Positions 44,310-55,495 of a stretch of 64,000 bases of DNA are shown here, in pieces (the stretch's first letter is position 1; every line of letters starts with the position of its first letter). Under the pieces are notes generated by a model. It was not told the DNA's origin. It worked only from the letters and a program-made list of their open reading frames with translations, and did no database searches. The translations under genes were made by a program, and so were the position numbers. This DNA is from Hofstenia miamia (Eukaryota; Xenacoelomorpha; Acoela), in NCBI GenBank assembly GCA_004352715.1, contig SCFE01000017.1, forward strand, positions 587,441 to 651,440, written 5' to 3'.

Positions 44310-47000
44310 CAGACTAACGAAATTTACTCTTTACCGTCACTTCTTTCGCATAACATCAACAGTTTAAGGAAAAACTTCCTTATCCTAGAGTATTATGTTA
44401 AAAGGAATAATTTATCAATAGTTAATATTCAGGAAACTAAACTAGTACAAGAAATACATAGTGAAACACTGGCAATTGAGAATTACTATATGTTTCGGCT
44501 GGATAGAAACTGTGACATTGTGGGAAAAGACGGTGGCGGAGGATTAATTACATATGTGGATAAGAAATGGGCTATTCACAAACCGAAAGTCTTGCATGAA
44601 ATCTCTGTTCGAGACATTGAGTTACTAGCTATTGCAAGTAGGCCAAAATTTTTGCCAGCTATGTTTACATCTGTTGTAATCATAAACATGTATTTACCGC
44701 CTGATCGGAAAAAGGAAAATAGTGAGAAAATAATTAGAAGTACTCTAGTTGCATGTCTAAAACGATACCAACGAGCTTTTTTCATCATAACAGGAGATGC
44801 TAATCAAAGGAAAGTCGGTTGTTTAGAAAGTATGGGTTTTAAAAACTGTGTCGACAGACACACATTTTTGCCTAACAGATCACAATTAGATATCGTCTAC
44901 GTAACTAACCCTCAATTTTATAGCATTCAATACGAACCTCCTATTGGAGGATTCAATATCATGTATCACCTCAGTTTAGTGGGGATCCCAAGCATCAGCA
45001 ACAAAACAAAATTTGCAAACAAATGTAAAGATAGAGGAACGCAATTCGCGTTCGATCAAGATAAAATAGGCAAAAAGTTGAGCAAGGTAGACTGGGATTT
45101 AATACTGGAGGACAACAATCTTAACCAAGTTGTTCAAAAAATCGAGGAAAAGATTTTAGGAATTATTTCTGAATGTAGAACACCTGCTTACTCACAAGAT
45201 AGAACGGACAAAGTTAAAGATGATGAAATTGATTCATTGATAATAGCAAAGAAGATAGCATTGAACAGTGGTAATCAAAAGCAGAGGAATTTTTTACAGA
45301 GGCAAATTTCTAAACGAGTCCAACTCAATCGAAGAAGGAAAATTGAGGCGATGACCAGAGAAAGTATTTATGACACAATAAATAGTAAGTTGAAACCGAA
45401 ACAAGAAAAAATTAGGAAGACTGAATCAACAGCACACCTTCTAAATACACATTTTACTAGGTTTAATGGAGAAAAAGAAAATGACGTAGAGCTGGAAATC
45501 AAAGTTTTCAAAGAGAATTCGCCAACAGTTAGTGTTGAGCAAGTAAGAGATATATTGAGAAAGATTAAATGTGATAAATCAAAAGGTCTGTCAGATATTC
45601 CTACATGGGTATATAGAAACTTTAATGGAATTCTCTCTGTACTATATACGAAGATCTTTAATAAGTGTTTCGAAAAAAGAATTTACCCCGAAAACTGGAA
45701 GAAAGCATTAATGACGGCAGTGCCGAAAACGGCAAATGTTATTGAAATAACTCCGGAAAATTTAAAATTTTTTCGTCCGATTACGGTGACTCCAGTAATT
45801 GCTAGAGTTATGGATAAATGTGTCGTTGATGTATACATGCAAAAGATGAAAGATACCTTAGATCCGTATCAATTTGCATATAAAGAAAATAATGGAACAG
45901 TGGATATATTGCTATATACAATGCAAATTATATATACATGTCTTAATCTAACTGATACGTCAATTGTTCGAATGGTGTTTTTTGATTATTCCAGTGCATT
46001 TAATACAATTTTGCAAAACAAGACAATAAATAAGTTAGGCAAAACATCACCTTGGCTGTCAGATTGGGTAAAGGCATACATGACGAACTGGTTGCAAAGA
46101 ATACATTACAACAAAGATAAATGCACTGAAGAAGTAAAATTAGTTGTTGGACTTCCACAAGGCGGACCTTTGAGTGGGATACTGTTCACCGACCAAACTA
46201 ATGAAATATCTAATGAAAAATTAGATGCTGACAGGAACATTGCTGATATTTCAAAATACTAAGATGATATGAGAGTAATTAGAAAAATCAGATGCAAAAG
46301 TGCTATGGAAGACTTCAATGAATACAAAATAACAGTAAAAAAGGCAATTGAAGCTTCGGAAAGCAGAAACTTAAAAATGAATATTTCAAAAACAAAGGAA
46401 TTAATTATTGCGCACCCGAACATCAGGAAAGAGTGTCTTACAAAAATAATTACTGAGAAAATTCGTGTTGGGAAAAATGAAATTGAAAATGTAAAAACAT
46501 TTAAATATCTAGGTCTCCACATTGACAGCTCTCTTTGTTGGAGTTCGCATGTTAATTATATAGTGAAAGTAGCATTCCTCAGAATACGAAAACTTAATTA
46601 TTTTATTAACTATCTGAAAGATGCCATGAAAATGTTTGTATTCCGAACGTATATTTTACCCATCTATATGTATGCAGCGGAAGTATATGTTCCAGGACTT
46701 TTAGAAAGTGAAAGGAAGAAATTGCGGAAACCAATTAGAATATTCTCAAAAATAGCAAAAATAGAGAAAATTATCCTGGTAGAGGAAGTTAATGTTGCTT
46801 TTGCCAAGAAATTTATAAGAACTGTAACAAAGATTAAAGAAAACGGAGATCATGTGCTTCATAAATCAATTCCTTTTTCAACATCAAAGTCAAGATGCAA
46901 GATAACATTCCCAAAAGTTCAGTCGGTGCACTTTAAGAAATCGTTTATATATAATGCATGTACGTATATATTGTACGGAATCTGCCCGCAGTTCCTATAG
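44310..47000 (+). pseudogene. LINE ORF2: apurinic-type endonuclease and reverse transcriptase
   Basis: Same frame as ORF1. Endonuclease at about 44322-45010: LLSHNINSLRKNFLILE, VNIQETKL (catalytic Glu), GGGGLITYVDKKWAI, NMYLPPD, FFIITGDANQRKVG (D-x-N) and RSQLDIVYVT. The final SDH appears as MYHLSL, so the catalytic His context is changed. RT at about 45.6-46.6 kb: KALMTAVPKTANV, FRPITVTPVIARVMDKCVVD, DPYQFAYKENNGTVDILLY, VFFDYSSAFNTI and VGLPQGGPLSGILFT. A TAA at 46260-46262 falls exactly at the second residue of the catalytic Y-A-D-D box (KY-stop-DDM), after which the frame continues (NLKMNISKTKELII, FKYLGLHIDSSLCW) to TAG at 46998. The protein is therefore inactive as it stands. Confidence 0.8.
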
Positions 47001-47086
47001 TAATTGTCACGTTCCTTTTTACAAACAACTTTGTTGTTTTGTACAGGAAGTAAAGCAGACATACATACATACATACATACTATTCA

Positions 47087-49010
47087 TGATGATACTAGGC
47101 AATCATTTCTTAACAGAAAACAACTGCATTATAGACTACTAAAAAAAATTTCCAAGAGGAGGTAATAATAATGGAAGAAAAAATGAAGAAAACAGCATAC
47201 AAATACTCTTCAGGCTAATGGAAGACATTAAACTCCAACCCAATAACTTGAAAATATTTACAAAAGAGTCCCTGAAAAAATTAACAGCAGACATCATGCT
47301 CTACAAGCAAACAAGAATAAACACAAAAAACTGTCACTTCTGTCTAGTTTATGCACTCTTAAAGAGGGAAAAGGAGCAATACTGATAGTCAATGCAGCAA
47401 ATAGGAATGTTAATGCCAAAAAAGAAAACATCAAGATATATGGAAAGAGAACTACCTCAGAAAAACAACTAGTTGAGAAGGGCATGAACATAATTGAGGA
47501 AGCAAACAATGACTACAATATACCAGAAATACGACCAGAAGAGTATAAACATTTAACAAAAACAGAAAGGAAACAATTAAAACTATTGGACATACTACAG
47601 AAACACAAAAATCTTCAACTATGGAGAAATTAGTGTCAGAAAAGAAGTAAGAGAAACCTGCAAAATAATAATGACAATGCAGGAGCCAATCAGACTATTA
47701 TGCAGAAGAGTCCCCAAGCACCTGAGAGAAAATCACAATAAAATTCTAAATGAACTCATCAACAACAAAATCATCAGGCCTGTCAAAAGCCCTTATGCTG
47801 CACCAACAGTATTTGTCAAGCAGAGAACAAAACACAGACAATGCATGGATTTTCTTAAACTGAATGATGCAACTAAAAACGACACATACTCACTCCTGAG
47901 AATTGATGAAGCAAGCAAGAATAAATAATATACCTGAATATACCTTTGCAAGGCATACTTGCAAGTACTGATGCAAGAAGAAGAAGACATTGAAAAAATG
48001 GCATTTATTGTGCTATATGGACACTTTGAATGGATGTTGGGCTGTGCAACATGCCAGCAACATTTCCGTGATATGTTACAAAAGTTTTTAAACATAATCA
48101 GAGAAAAATCAAAGAAAGTATAAACATGTACACTGATGATACAGTAAAAGAACACATAGAAAAACTAAATTGAAAATTGACAATTTTATACAATGCAGGT
48201 CTATGTGTTAATGGAAATAAATGGGAAATACTCAAAGAACATGTAGTATTCCTTAGAAGACAAACAGAAAAAAGTATAATAAAAATGGAGAACAATGCAA
48301 AAGATATGGTAGAAAACATCCAAAGCCATAGGAACAAAAAAGATGTAGAAAGAGTGATGGGATTCATAAACTATTATGGGTTGTTTATATCCAACATTGC
48401 GCAAAAAAACAATTAATATGACAGCATTGCTAAAGAAATTGCCAATAGTTAAATGGACCTGGAAAGAACAAGAAGAGTTGGCAAAACTACCATCACTAAA
48501 TACACCTGACTACAAGAAGGAATTCATCCTCAACTGTGATGCTAGCAATGTAGCAATAGGGGCATGTCTGGGACAAATTATAGACCAAGCTTGAGATGCT
48601 TGCACTAGTGGAAAGCATAAAAAGTTTAGAAATTTCTTAGTGAACTGACAACAGTTGTCTAGTCTAGCTAAAAAAATTCTCAGCCAACAAATACTCCATA
48701 GTATTGTGCTGGATAGAGTATTTAAGTGAATTCAAGTTCACTATCAAACACAGAAAAGGCAACTGTCATAGAAATGCCAACTTCTGGACCATGCTCTAAG
48801 AATACCAATGAGATATAGAAAAACTGAAAGTGAGAAGAAATAATTCCAGTTTTTACCATGAACTGAATATGAAAAGCTACTGCAAATTAATGCTGATAAG
48901 AAAGATGAACCAATGTTACCAATACTGCTAAAGGAAGAAATAACAGAGAAGGAGATCTTCAAAAAAAAACAAACAGATTCAGTCCTAGCAGAGATAATCA
49001 GAAAAATACA
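47087..49010 (+). pseudogene. pol: pol of element C: protease end, RT, RNase H, integrase start
   Basis: Protease end LGNHFLTENNCIIDY (47090). RT N-terminal part 47671-47928 (VPKHLRENHNKILNELINNK, KSPYAAPTVFVKQ, QCMDFLKLNDATKNDTYSLL). The middle of RT is shortened and frameshifted, and the catalytic box reads MYTDDTV near 48125. The connection region is AGLCVNGNKWEILKEHVVFL, GFINYYGLFISNIAQK (48357). RNase H begins FILNCDASNVAIGACLGQI (48523). The integrase N-terminus before the solo LTR ends EIIRKIH. Multiple frameshifts; dead. Confidence 0.8.
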
Positions 49011-50117
49011 TGTAGAATGATCCAAATCAACTAAGCTGCTAATGTCAAATCAGAAAGAGAATAAGATCAAAGAAGAATTATGATTAGAAATATTGTAAAA
49101 TTATACAGTCAGTTTAGATTAATTTGTATTATGCAACCAAGCAAAAATAAGTGTCAACTATGAGAGATTAGTATCTGTCAATAATAATACTTTTGACAAA
49201 ACTATAGGGGCGAAGTTGCTTCCATTATTCTTAGCAACAATATTGGCAGATGAAGAGTTTAAATTTGAAATCAACAGGTACTTTTCCAAAATTACTATAA
49301 ATAGATTCAACACACTGTAAGCAAATGATAATGGATTGATATGGTTTGATTATTTAATACAATGTCAAGCTAAATGAGTTGTGTTTAGTAGTGGTCTAGA
49401 TCCATCATCAGATCAATTCTAGGGTCTTTGTGCCAGATGATGAAAGTGCACTTATGTTAGGTATAGGGGTTTTTCTCTCATTTAGTTGACTATCAATCAT
49501 TTACTACTTGTATAAATTATAATAGATTCAAAATATGGTTGGATGACCAAAACCTAGGAATTATATCTATCAGTATTCTAGACCCAAATTCTTGACTATA
49601 AATTGACTGAGCATGTATTAAATATTAAATGCAGGTTAGGAAGCTGCCAGTTATTAAGCCAATTAATAAAGGCAATATATTTTGGTAATGGCTACATGTA
49701 ATATTAATAAAGCAGCTAGTAACAAATCTGGTTGCATATTCACAAAACACTTTTACAATATAGAGTCTTAAGTCGAGTTGTGTCTTGTCTTGAGTATACA
49801 CTGAGCTAGGATAGGGTACACATAAGCTACATTGTTGAGCTGAGAGGTGGAACTCAATCAAATTGGATCCTCAGTGAACAAGTGAAACTGAATGTGGAGA
49901 TCAGCTTCAGGCAGATGCCCATTATTGATCATTGGAGAAATTGCTGTATGGCTTTGTCACCTAAATAGTGAATAGTTAAATCCAGTTATGTTATTTTAAC
50001 AGAAATATACAAAAGCTAAACAGCATCTAGTTAGTAAATCCCTACCCACAAATATACAACCAATGTTATAGAGTAACAAAGGATGAACAGAAATAATGCC
50101 TGGTTAAGGATGTTATG
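49011..50117 (+). mobile_element. solo LTR (1107 bp) inserted in integrase of element C
   Basis: Starts TGTAGAATGATCC, ends GGATGTTATG (family end GGATGTTACA), flanked by TACA at 49007-49010 and 50118-50121. The integrase frame EIIRKI before it and VNKKQLGKIAKSYFQLYKW after it match a continuous stretch in element B. Confidence 0.85.
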
Positions 50118-51371
50118 TACAAGTTAATAAAAAACAGCTTGGAAAAATCGCAAAAAGTTACTTCCAGCTATACAAATGGAAAATTAATGAGAATGCATGG
50201 CTCTACATGCAAGGAAAAACACTGAAAATCTCAGTACCCAAATACTTTAGAAGACACATAGTAAGAAAAACACATGAGAAATGGTATATAGGATAATGCA
50301 AACAGAAATGACATTCAATACAAAATTCATTACAATATCAATCAGAAGGGCAGTAGAAGATGTCATTAACAAATGCAGCACCTGCTTGATCAATAACAAA
50401 AGCCACTTCCCTAGACAGACAGTAGAGCAGGAAAAAATTATAGCCACAGCACCCAATCAAATAGTCCACACAGACTTAGAAAAACTGTCACAAGATGATG
50501 AGGGTTATCAATATATAATAATGATAGTCAACAACTTCATTAAATATGTCAGGATGATCCCAATGGATACAACCACAGCAAAAGCAGTAGTGGACAAAAT
50601 TATTAATGGGTGGATATTGTAATTCGGTCTGATGGAGATAATAGTAACCAATTGAGGAGTGCAATATGAGAGCAAGTTCCTTGAAGAAATGATGAAACTA
50701 CTCAAAGTAACTAATGAGAGAACAACAGCATACCACCCACAAGTGAATGGAGCAGTCAAAAGATTAAACAGAACAATGATAAGATTAATAAGAGTAATGA
50801 CCTCATAAGTGGGAGTAAAAACTGGCAAGAATAATCAAAATGGTGGAATATTATTATAACACCTCTGTACACTCAAGCAATGCAATACCACACATACTCA
50901 GGTAAACCAAATACATAAACAAATTAAATTATCAAATGACAAGCATCCATGAAGCTATGTGCCACAACACAAAACAATCCACAATAAGACAAAAGAGAAA
51001 CTTCAATAAGAAAATCTTTGGAAAACCACATAGAAAAGGAGATCAAGTTTATGCATAAAGAAATTAAAAACACAATGGGCAGACCATACACAATTCAGCA
51101 AGTGCTACTGAATATCAATTACAAACTAAATGATGAAAGAACCCTACATTTCCAAAACTTAAGAAGAGCAACTACAGACATTGAACAAATTTCATTAAAT
51201 CATAATACTGAATTTCATGTCATAAGAAATAACAAAGGGACCTATCATAACATGAACAAACTTAACAGCATTTGCAAAGAAGAATTTGATGAAGAATTCA
51301 AAGCAAACATAGATGATTCCGCACTAAAAAAAGAGAGTAATGCCCCAGAGGGTAGCAAAAAATTAAAATAA
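50118..51371 (+). pseudogene. pol: integrase of element C, remainder
   Basis: Zinc-binding CSTCLINNKSHFPRQ (end of HHCC), core start IVHTDLEKLSQDDEGYQYII with the first catalytic Asp, FIKYVRMIPMDTTTAKAVV, then in another frame ITAYHPQ-like TAYHPQVNGAVKRLNRTM with the catalytic Glu position altered (usually N-G-x-x-E-R). The C-terminal GPY/F-like region is MGRPYTIQQVLLNINYKLND at 51078. 51372-51690 has no recognised gene. Confidence 0.78.
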
Positions 51372-51690
51372 ATACAACCCTAAAATATGGGATAATAACC
51401 TACTAACTGAATTTAGGAACACAAATGGGGAAAACAAACCAACCAGAGAATTGATCACTCCCAAAAAAGCAGGAAAGTCAGAAGATGAACTCCACAATCC
51501 AAATGCCAACTATAGGGATGGCAGATTGAGACACAACAAACGGAAAACCCAAGATGTCAATTAAAAAGACCAACATCCTCAACCAAATGCCAACTAAAGG
51601 GCATGTGGACAGATGAGGATAGCTCACAAATATGATGTAATCAAAGTAGAAAATGATGAATTAATTTGCACTTGAATTATATTTCAAGGT

Positions 51691-52535
51691 CACACTGACA
51701 AGAGGAGTAGTGTCCCACGTACTTGAGAAATTAATAACCTGTTTATTGGATAGTTTATATTTGTCTACTCTGGAATATACAGTGTTAGAAATAAAAGGAT
51801 TCAAAATATTTTATAAATATTTCTTAGAAATATTTTGGTTTGACCTTTTTTCAGCCTTTTAAACCTTGCAGTATTTGATAGGACTGTGCATAGTACACCA
51901 GAAATGGTGATAGTGTAGTGGATTAGTGTGTACGAATTGCATATTAAAATTAACATTTTTAAATGCAAACACATTGAAATATTTAGTGCTCCTCACTGCA
52001 ATAGCTGATATTCGAGATATTGGAAAATTTTTAGCTGAAAAAATAATCTATCACTGATGTTCAGTTATATGTATGACCTCTGTCTCTGTGAATTAAAGAT
52101 CTTTAACAGAAGATCAACAGAAAAAGTTTATGTAAGAAAATATATTCATTATATTAACGAAAAGTTCAATTTGAAGCTACAATCCAGATGCAAATCATCA
52201 TCATGAATGCGAAAAATCAGCATAATTCACAATTAGTATATTTTACTGAATTACAATAATATTGCTTATAAAAATTCTTTCATCTACTCTGCCAGCAGAT
52301 ATCTGATCAATGGAACATGCCCATAATAAATATAGTATTTAAAAATTGTGAGCTAATTATGTGGAATTAATTTGCGACGAAATGAAAATTTAAGAAATAG
52401 GTTAATTTACAAGGTGAGTGATTATAAATCTAAACATTTTAAATAGAATCATTTTAATTAGGATTCACAAGTGAAATAATCAACTTTATAAATAAATTAT
52501 ACAATTTTCTAAGAAAAAATTATTCTAGTGTGAAT
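51691..52535. other. intergenic, no gene seen
   Basis: AT-rich sequence between element C and the methyltransferase gene. It should hold the 3' UTR of the latter (minus strand), but I find no clear AATAAA on that strand close to the stop codon. Confidence 0.6.
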
Positions 52536-53381
52536 TTAAACATCCTTAATTTTTGTTACACGAGCAGATGCAATGCGTTCGCAATCAAAGTATGGGGTCG
52601 GTTCAGTATAAAATAGTCTGCTTTCTTCAATCCAAAAGCCTGCGTCTCTAAAGCAATTCTCAAAAAACTCCAGTGATATAGGCAAAAGAAATAATTTAGG
52701 TTTACCTTCACCAGGAATCCAAAATGTTTCATTGATAGCGTCTACCACACATAACGATCCTCCAACCTTTAACATTCTATTTACTGTCCGCAAAACATTT
52801 TTGTAAGCATCCTCACTGGGAACTGCTTCTACCAAAGTCCAAGTAAGTGTGATGACATCATAGGTGCCCCATGCTATACTTTCCCCACAAAAAATATCGT
52901 CAAAACTGAAATCACACTTTATTACGCCATTGAATTTCTTTGACAGATTTTGGAAGTAGTCTTCAGCATTAAGATGATCTCGGTTGTCATGCATTGAGTT
53001 TAAGGTCTCCATTAGCTTTGAGTAGCTAAATCCCTCCTTTCCTTTACTGTTAGCAGATCGCATCATATAATTTCGGTTTTGTTCAAGATATTCGCTTCCA
53101 TCAATGTGAGTAACCTGGTCAAAGGCTGCAGCAGAAAGCATATTTAGCAAAGTTGGTCCACACCCCAAATCATGAAATTTGATAGTTTTATGACGCTTGG
53201 ACATTATTCTGAGAAAATCATTGGTTGAGCGATTTGTAAAACGCATTACACGTGTTTCATTACCAACATCTAAGTCAGAAACTTCTTCTGGGATTAATCC
53301 ATACCAGAAATTCAGGTATCCATCGGGTGTAAACACTTTGTGGTAGTTATCATGTTTCTCTTGATAATTAGCTAACGTCAT
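52536..53381 (-). CDS. NNMT/PNMT/TEMT-family S-adenosylmethionine methyltransferase
   Basis: Single uninterrupted frame of 281 codons, close to the family's usual 260-290. N-terminal YQEKHDNYHKVFTPDGYLNFWYG is the family's substrate/SAM lid region (Y-x-x-x-F-x-P-x-x-Y-L). Motif I is HDLGCGPTLLNMLSAA (residues about 82-97), followed by HIDGSEYLEQN, where the acidic residue binding the SAM ribose lies. The block YDVITLTWTLVEAVPSEDAY (about 174-193) and MLKVGGSLCVVDAINETFW (about 203-221) match motifs post-I and III. The C-terminus FYTEPTPYFDCERIASARVT is also typical. Relatives N-methylate small amines such as nicotinamide, phenylethanolamine, tryptamine or thioethers; the substrate cannot be assigned. 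Start chosen because the ATG gives the expected N-terminus. Cytosolic, no signal peptide. No intron within the coding region. Confidence 0.9.
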   Translation of the reverse strand: MTLANYQEKHDNYHKVFTPDGYLNFWYGLIPEEVSDLDVGNETRVMRFTNRSTNDFLRIMSKRHKTIKFHDLGCGPTLLNMLSAAAFDQVTHIDGSEYLEQNRNYMMRSANSKGKEGFSYSKLMETLNSMHDNRDHLNAEDYFQNLSKKFNGVIKCDFSFDDIFCGESIAWGTYDVITLTWTLVEAVPSEDAYKNVLRTVNRMLKVGGSLCVVDAINETFWIPGEGKPKLFLLPISLEFFENCFRDAGFWIEESRLFYTEPTPYFDCERIASARVTKIKDV

Positions 53382-53518
53382 TGGTGTGATAATAGCATTT
53401 CGATTGTAGCTTAATATTTGTATTAAATATTTACTCTGTGATTAGATATAAATCCTCGCATTTAAGTTGATGTTGATTTGTCAAACTTTACCGATTGAAA
53501 TACTAAGTTAGATAGAAG

Positions 53519-53526
53519 TTTATATA
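53519..53526 (-). promoter_or_regulatory. possible TATA box for the methyltransferase gene
   Basis: Minus strand reads TATATAAA about 140 bp upstream of the ATG, which would place initiation near 53490 and leave a 5' UTR of roughly 110 nt. In AT-rich DNA such a match can arise by chance. Confidence 0.3.
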
Positions 53527-53529
53527 AGT

Positions 53530-54090
53530 ATGGATCTAGATAGCCTACGCGTATATACATACATTTGGAGCTCTGTATACTGAATTTCCAGATCAGTTAT
53601 ACAACATAAAAGTATAATTTTGTACATATAAATTGTATTGAAATGAGGTATTAATTAACTTTGCATATAGTCTCATAAGAATCTCCGATAGAAAAGAGCG
53701 CCATGTTTCAGCACCAATCTCCGGTTCGGACCAAACTACTTCCTGCTCTATTGCTACACCATGCATAAAGATTTCAAAGGGGAATAGAATCCAGGCACAT
53801 TTGGCGTAATTGTCAAAAATATTTTTTAGGTCATGAATTCATTTTCGTACGCTATCACGTCACAGAATTACTTTCCAGGAGGAAAAAATTTCATGAAATT
53901 GAGATATCCCCCCCGTCAAAAAATCCTGTGTACGTCCGTGGATGAAATATGGCTTCATCTAAATTATAGTGAATATAAAAACTTCAATTTCAAGATGATG
54001 TTTTACTTTTTATAATTACAATACTGAAATAAAAATTCTCATTGATAATTCTAAAACATTGATAAGAGCTTTTTCCTCAACTGTTAATAT
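53530..54090. other. intergenic, no confirmed gene
   Basis: A minus-strand frame stays open for about 60 codons between 53830 and 53640 (reads HGVAIEQEVVWSEPEIGAE) with a mixed, protein-like composition, but I do not recognise it and see no clear start or splice sites. A plus-strand ORF at 53833-54015 has no recognisable features. Confidence 0.4.
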
Positions 54091-54093
54091 ATT

Positions 54094-54908
54094 TGTATAT
54101 ACAGGGCTTTCAAAAAGTCATAATCTATTTTTATATGTTCATAACATCGAATTGTTACTTTTCACATCTCATTAAAAATTCATATTATCCCTAAAATCAA
54201 GTCAGAGAGCTTATGGTATGTAATTGAAGTTTATAGAGTTTGTATTTCAGCATTTTGTGGAAGATAGTAAATGTAGAGCCAAGCGATATATCAAGCATAT
54301 TACAAATTACGGCCAAAAAAATCTCTAATTTCTAAAATTCCAACAATTTGTGCATTTTTTGAATTTACTGATGAATTTGCTCTCCCTGGTTGCACCCTGG
54401 TCTTCAACAGAACATGTCTCTAAAAACCGAATTGTTTTAGCTGTAGGTTTATGTTAAAATCTTTCTTTTGCAAGCTGTTTTTTAATGCTGTAACAAATTC
54501 GTACTTGGCCATAAGAATAACTATTGTAAGACATTCTTGTATTGTGTAGATTTGAAACGGTGCTGAGGCTAAAAACAAGATGGAATAATTAAAATGATGC
54601 AGTAAAGCAAAATTTTAATGTAGGCTTTTCGTTGAGTACAAATGTCATTATTATCAAATTGCGGGAACAGAGTAAAAACAATTTCTATTTTCTAAAATTG
54701 CAGCAATTTGTGCATTTTCTGAATTTAATGATGAATTTGCTCCCCTTTGTCGCACCCTGGTCTTCAACAAAACATGTCGAAATCCTTCTTTTTCAAGCTG
54801 TTTTTTACTGCTGTAACAAATTCATACTTGGCCATAAGAATAACTATGGTAACATGTTCTTGTATTGTGTAGATTTGAATTAATGCTGAGGCTAAAAACA
54901 AGATAATA
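54094..54908 (-). repeat. duplicated mariner-like remnant (two diverged copies)
   Basis: A block of about 230-250 bp occurs at about 54331-54580 and again at about 54672-54905 (shared: CAATTTGTGCATTTT, GCACCCTGGTCTTCAACA, AAGCTGTTTTTTA, CATACTTGGCCATAAGAATA, GCTGAGGCTAAAAACAAGAT). On the minus strand the phrase SVEDQGATRES resembles the helix-turn-helix linker of mariner transposases, and ACAGGGCTTTCAAAAAGTCA at 54102 resembles a terminal inverted repeat. Weak assignment; the duplication itself is certain. Confidence 0.5.
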
Positions 54909-55305
54909 TTGAGAACAACAGCAAATAAGGAAATATATTTTACTAAAATTAATCATTTCTTCAACAAATAATAAACTTATAATGTTAGAGAACTTGTCAA
55001 AGTTAGACCAAAACAATTTCACCTACTATTTTTTGGAAAGATTTTCATGGCCACAAAATGGAAATATATTTATTATTGAAAACTAACAGCATAACCTAAG
55101 ACAACGCATCACTTCTTGCAACTTAAAAGCATTAGAATTCTTTCTGCAATTTATATCATTAGGTGTTACAATTTTTAGGGATTGTTTTTAACATCATATT
55201 CAAGTTAACAGTGAACTGCCAACATGAAAAAACTTGCCCACGTAATGCAGCTAGAATTTTGTAGAAGAAAGAACAATGCCATAAGTTTTATTTCAAGCAC
55301 ATATA
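54909..55305. other. intergenic, no gene seen
   Basis: Probably includes the 3' UTR of the SDR gene (minus strand) at its right end. Confidence 0.5.
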
Positions 55306-55495
55306 TTACCATTCAATTTCCAAAAGCTTGCATGTTTCATTCCAGAGACGTTGAGCAATTTCCGAATTTCTACCTTCAGCACTTGCTTGTTTTTCTTTGC
55401 ATTTGGCGTAGTATCCTCCATTAGCGATTGCTTCTTTGGTTATGGCGCAATACAAAGTTGTTTCGGCACCTTTTGCTGGGGAAATAAGAAACGGG
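55306..55495 (-). CDS. SDR last exon (C-terminal)
   Basis: 190 bp. Acceptor TTTTTCTTCAG at 55496. Reads PFLISPAKGAETTLYCAITK, then GGYYAKCKEKQASAEGRN and IAQRLWNETCKLLEIEW then TAA. The A-x-x-G-A-x-T-x-x-Y-x-A, S/K-C-K-E-K and A-x-x-L-W-x-x-S/T-x-x-L pattern is the usual end of RDH11-14. It starts with a single base of a split codon, so the missing preceding exon must be 3n+2 long. Confidence 0.85.

Larger units (their letters stand above)
43350..47086 (+). mobile_element. CR1-like non-LTR retrotransposon inserted in element C
   Basis: ORF1 with a PHD-like zinc finger and ORF2 with endonuclease and RT, ending in a (TACA)n tail (47058-47081). It splits the protease of element C. Unlike its host it contains many CpG dinucleotides and few breaks, so it is the youngest large insertion here. 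Family call (CR1/L2/Rex group) rests on the ORF1 zinc finger, RT sequence style and short-repeat tail. Exact ends and target duplication could not be fixed. Confidence 0.82.
39604..51690 (+). mobile_element. Ty3/gypsy-type LTR retrotransposon C, with nested LINE and solo LTR
   Basis: LTR, leader (40000-40560, related to the B leader), gag with capsid and nucleocapsid, protease split by a LINE (about 43.35-47.09 kb), RT, RNase H, integrase split by a solo LTR (49011-50117), and the integrase C-terminus at about 51.37 kb. No accessory ORF is visible downstream. Instead, leader-like sequence (GATGTAATCAAAGTAGAAA) shared with 40620-40660 appears at 51628-51690. No clear 3' LTR. Coding strand is strongly A-rich and CpG-poor. 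Confidence 0.8.
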
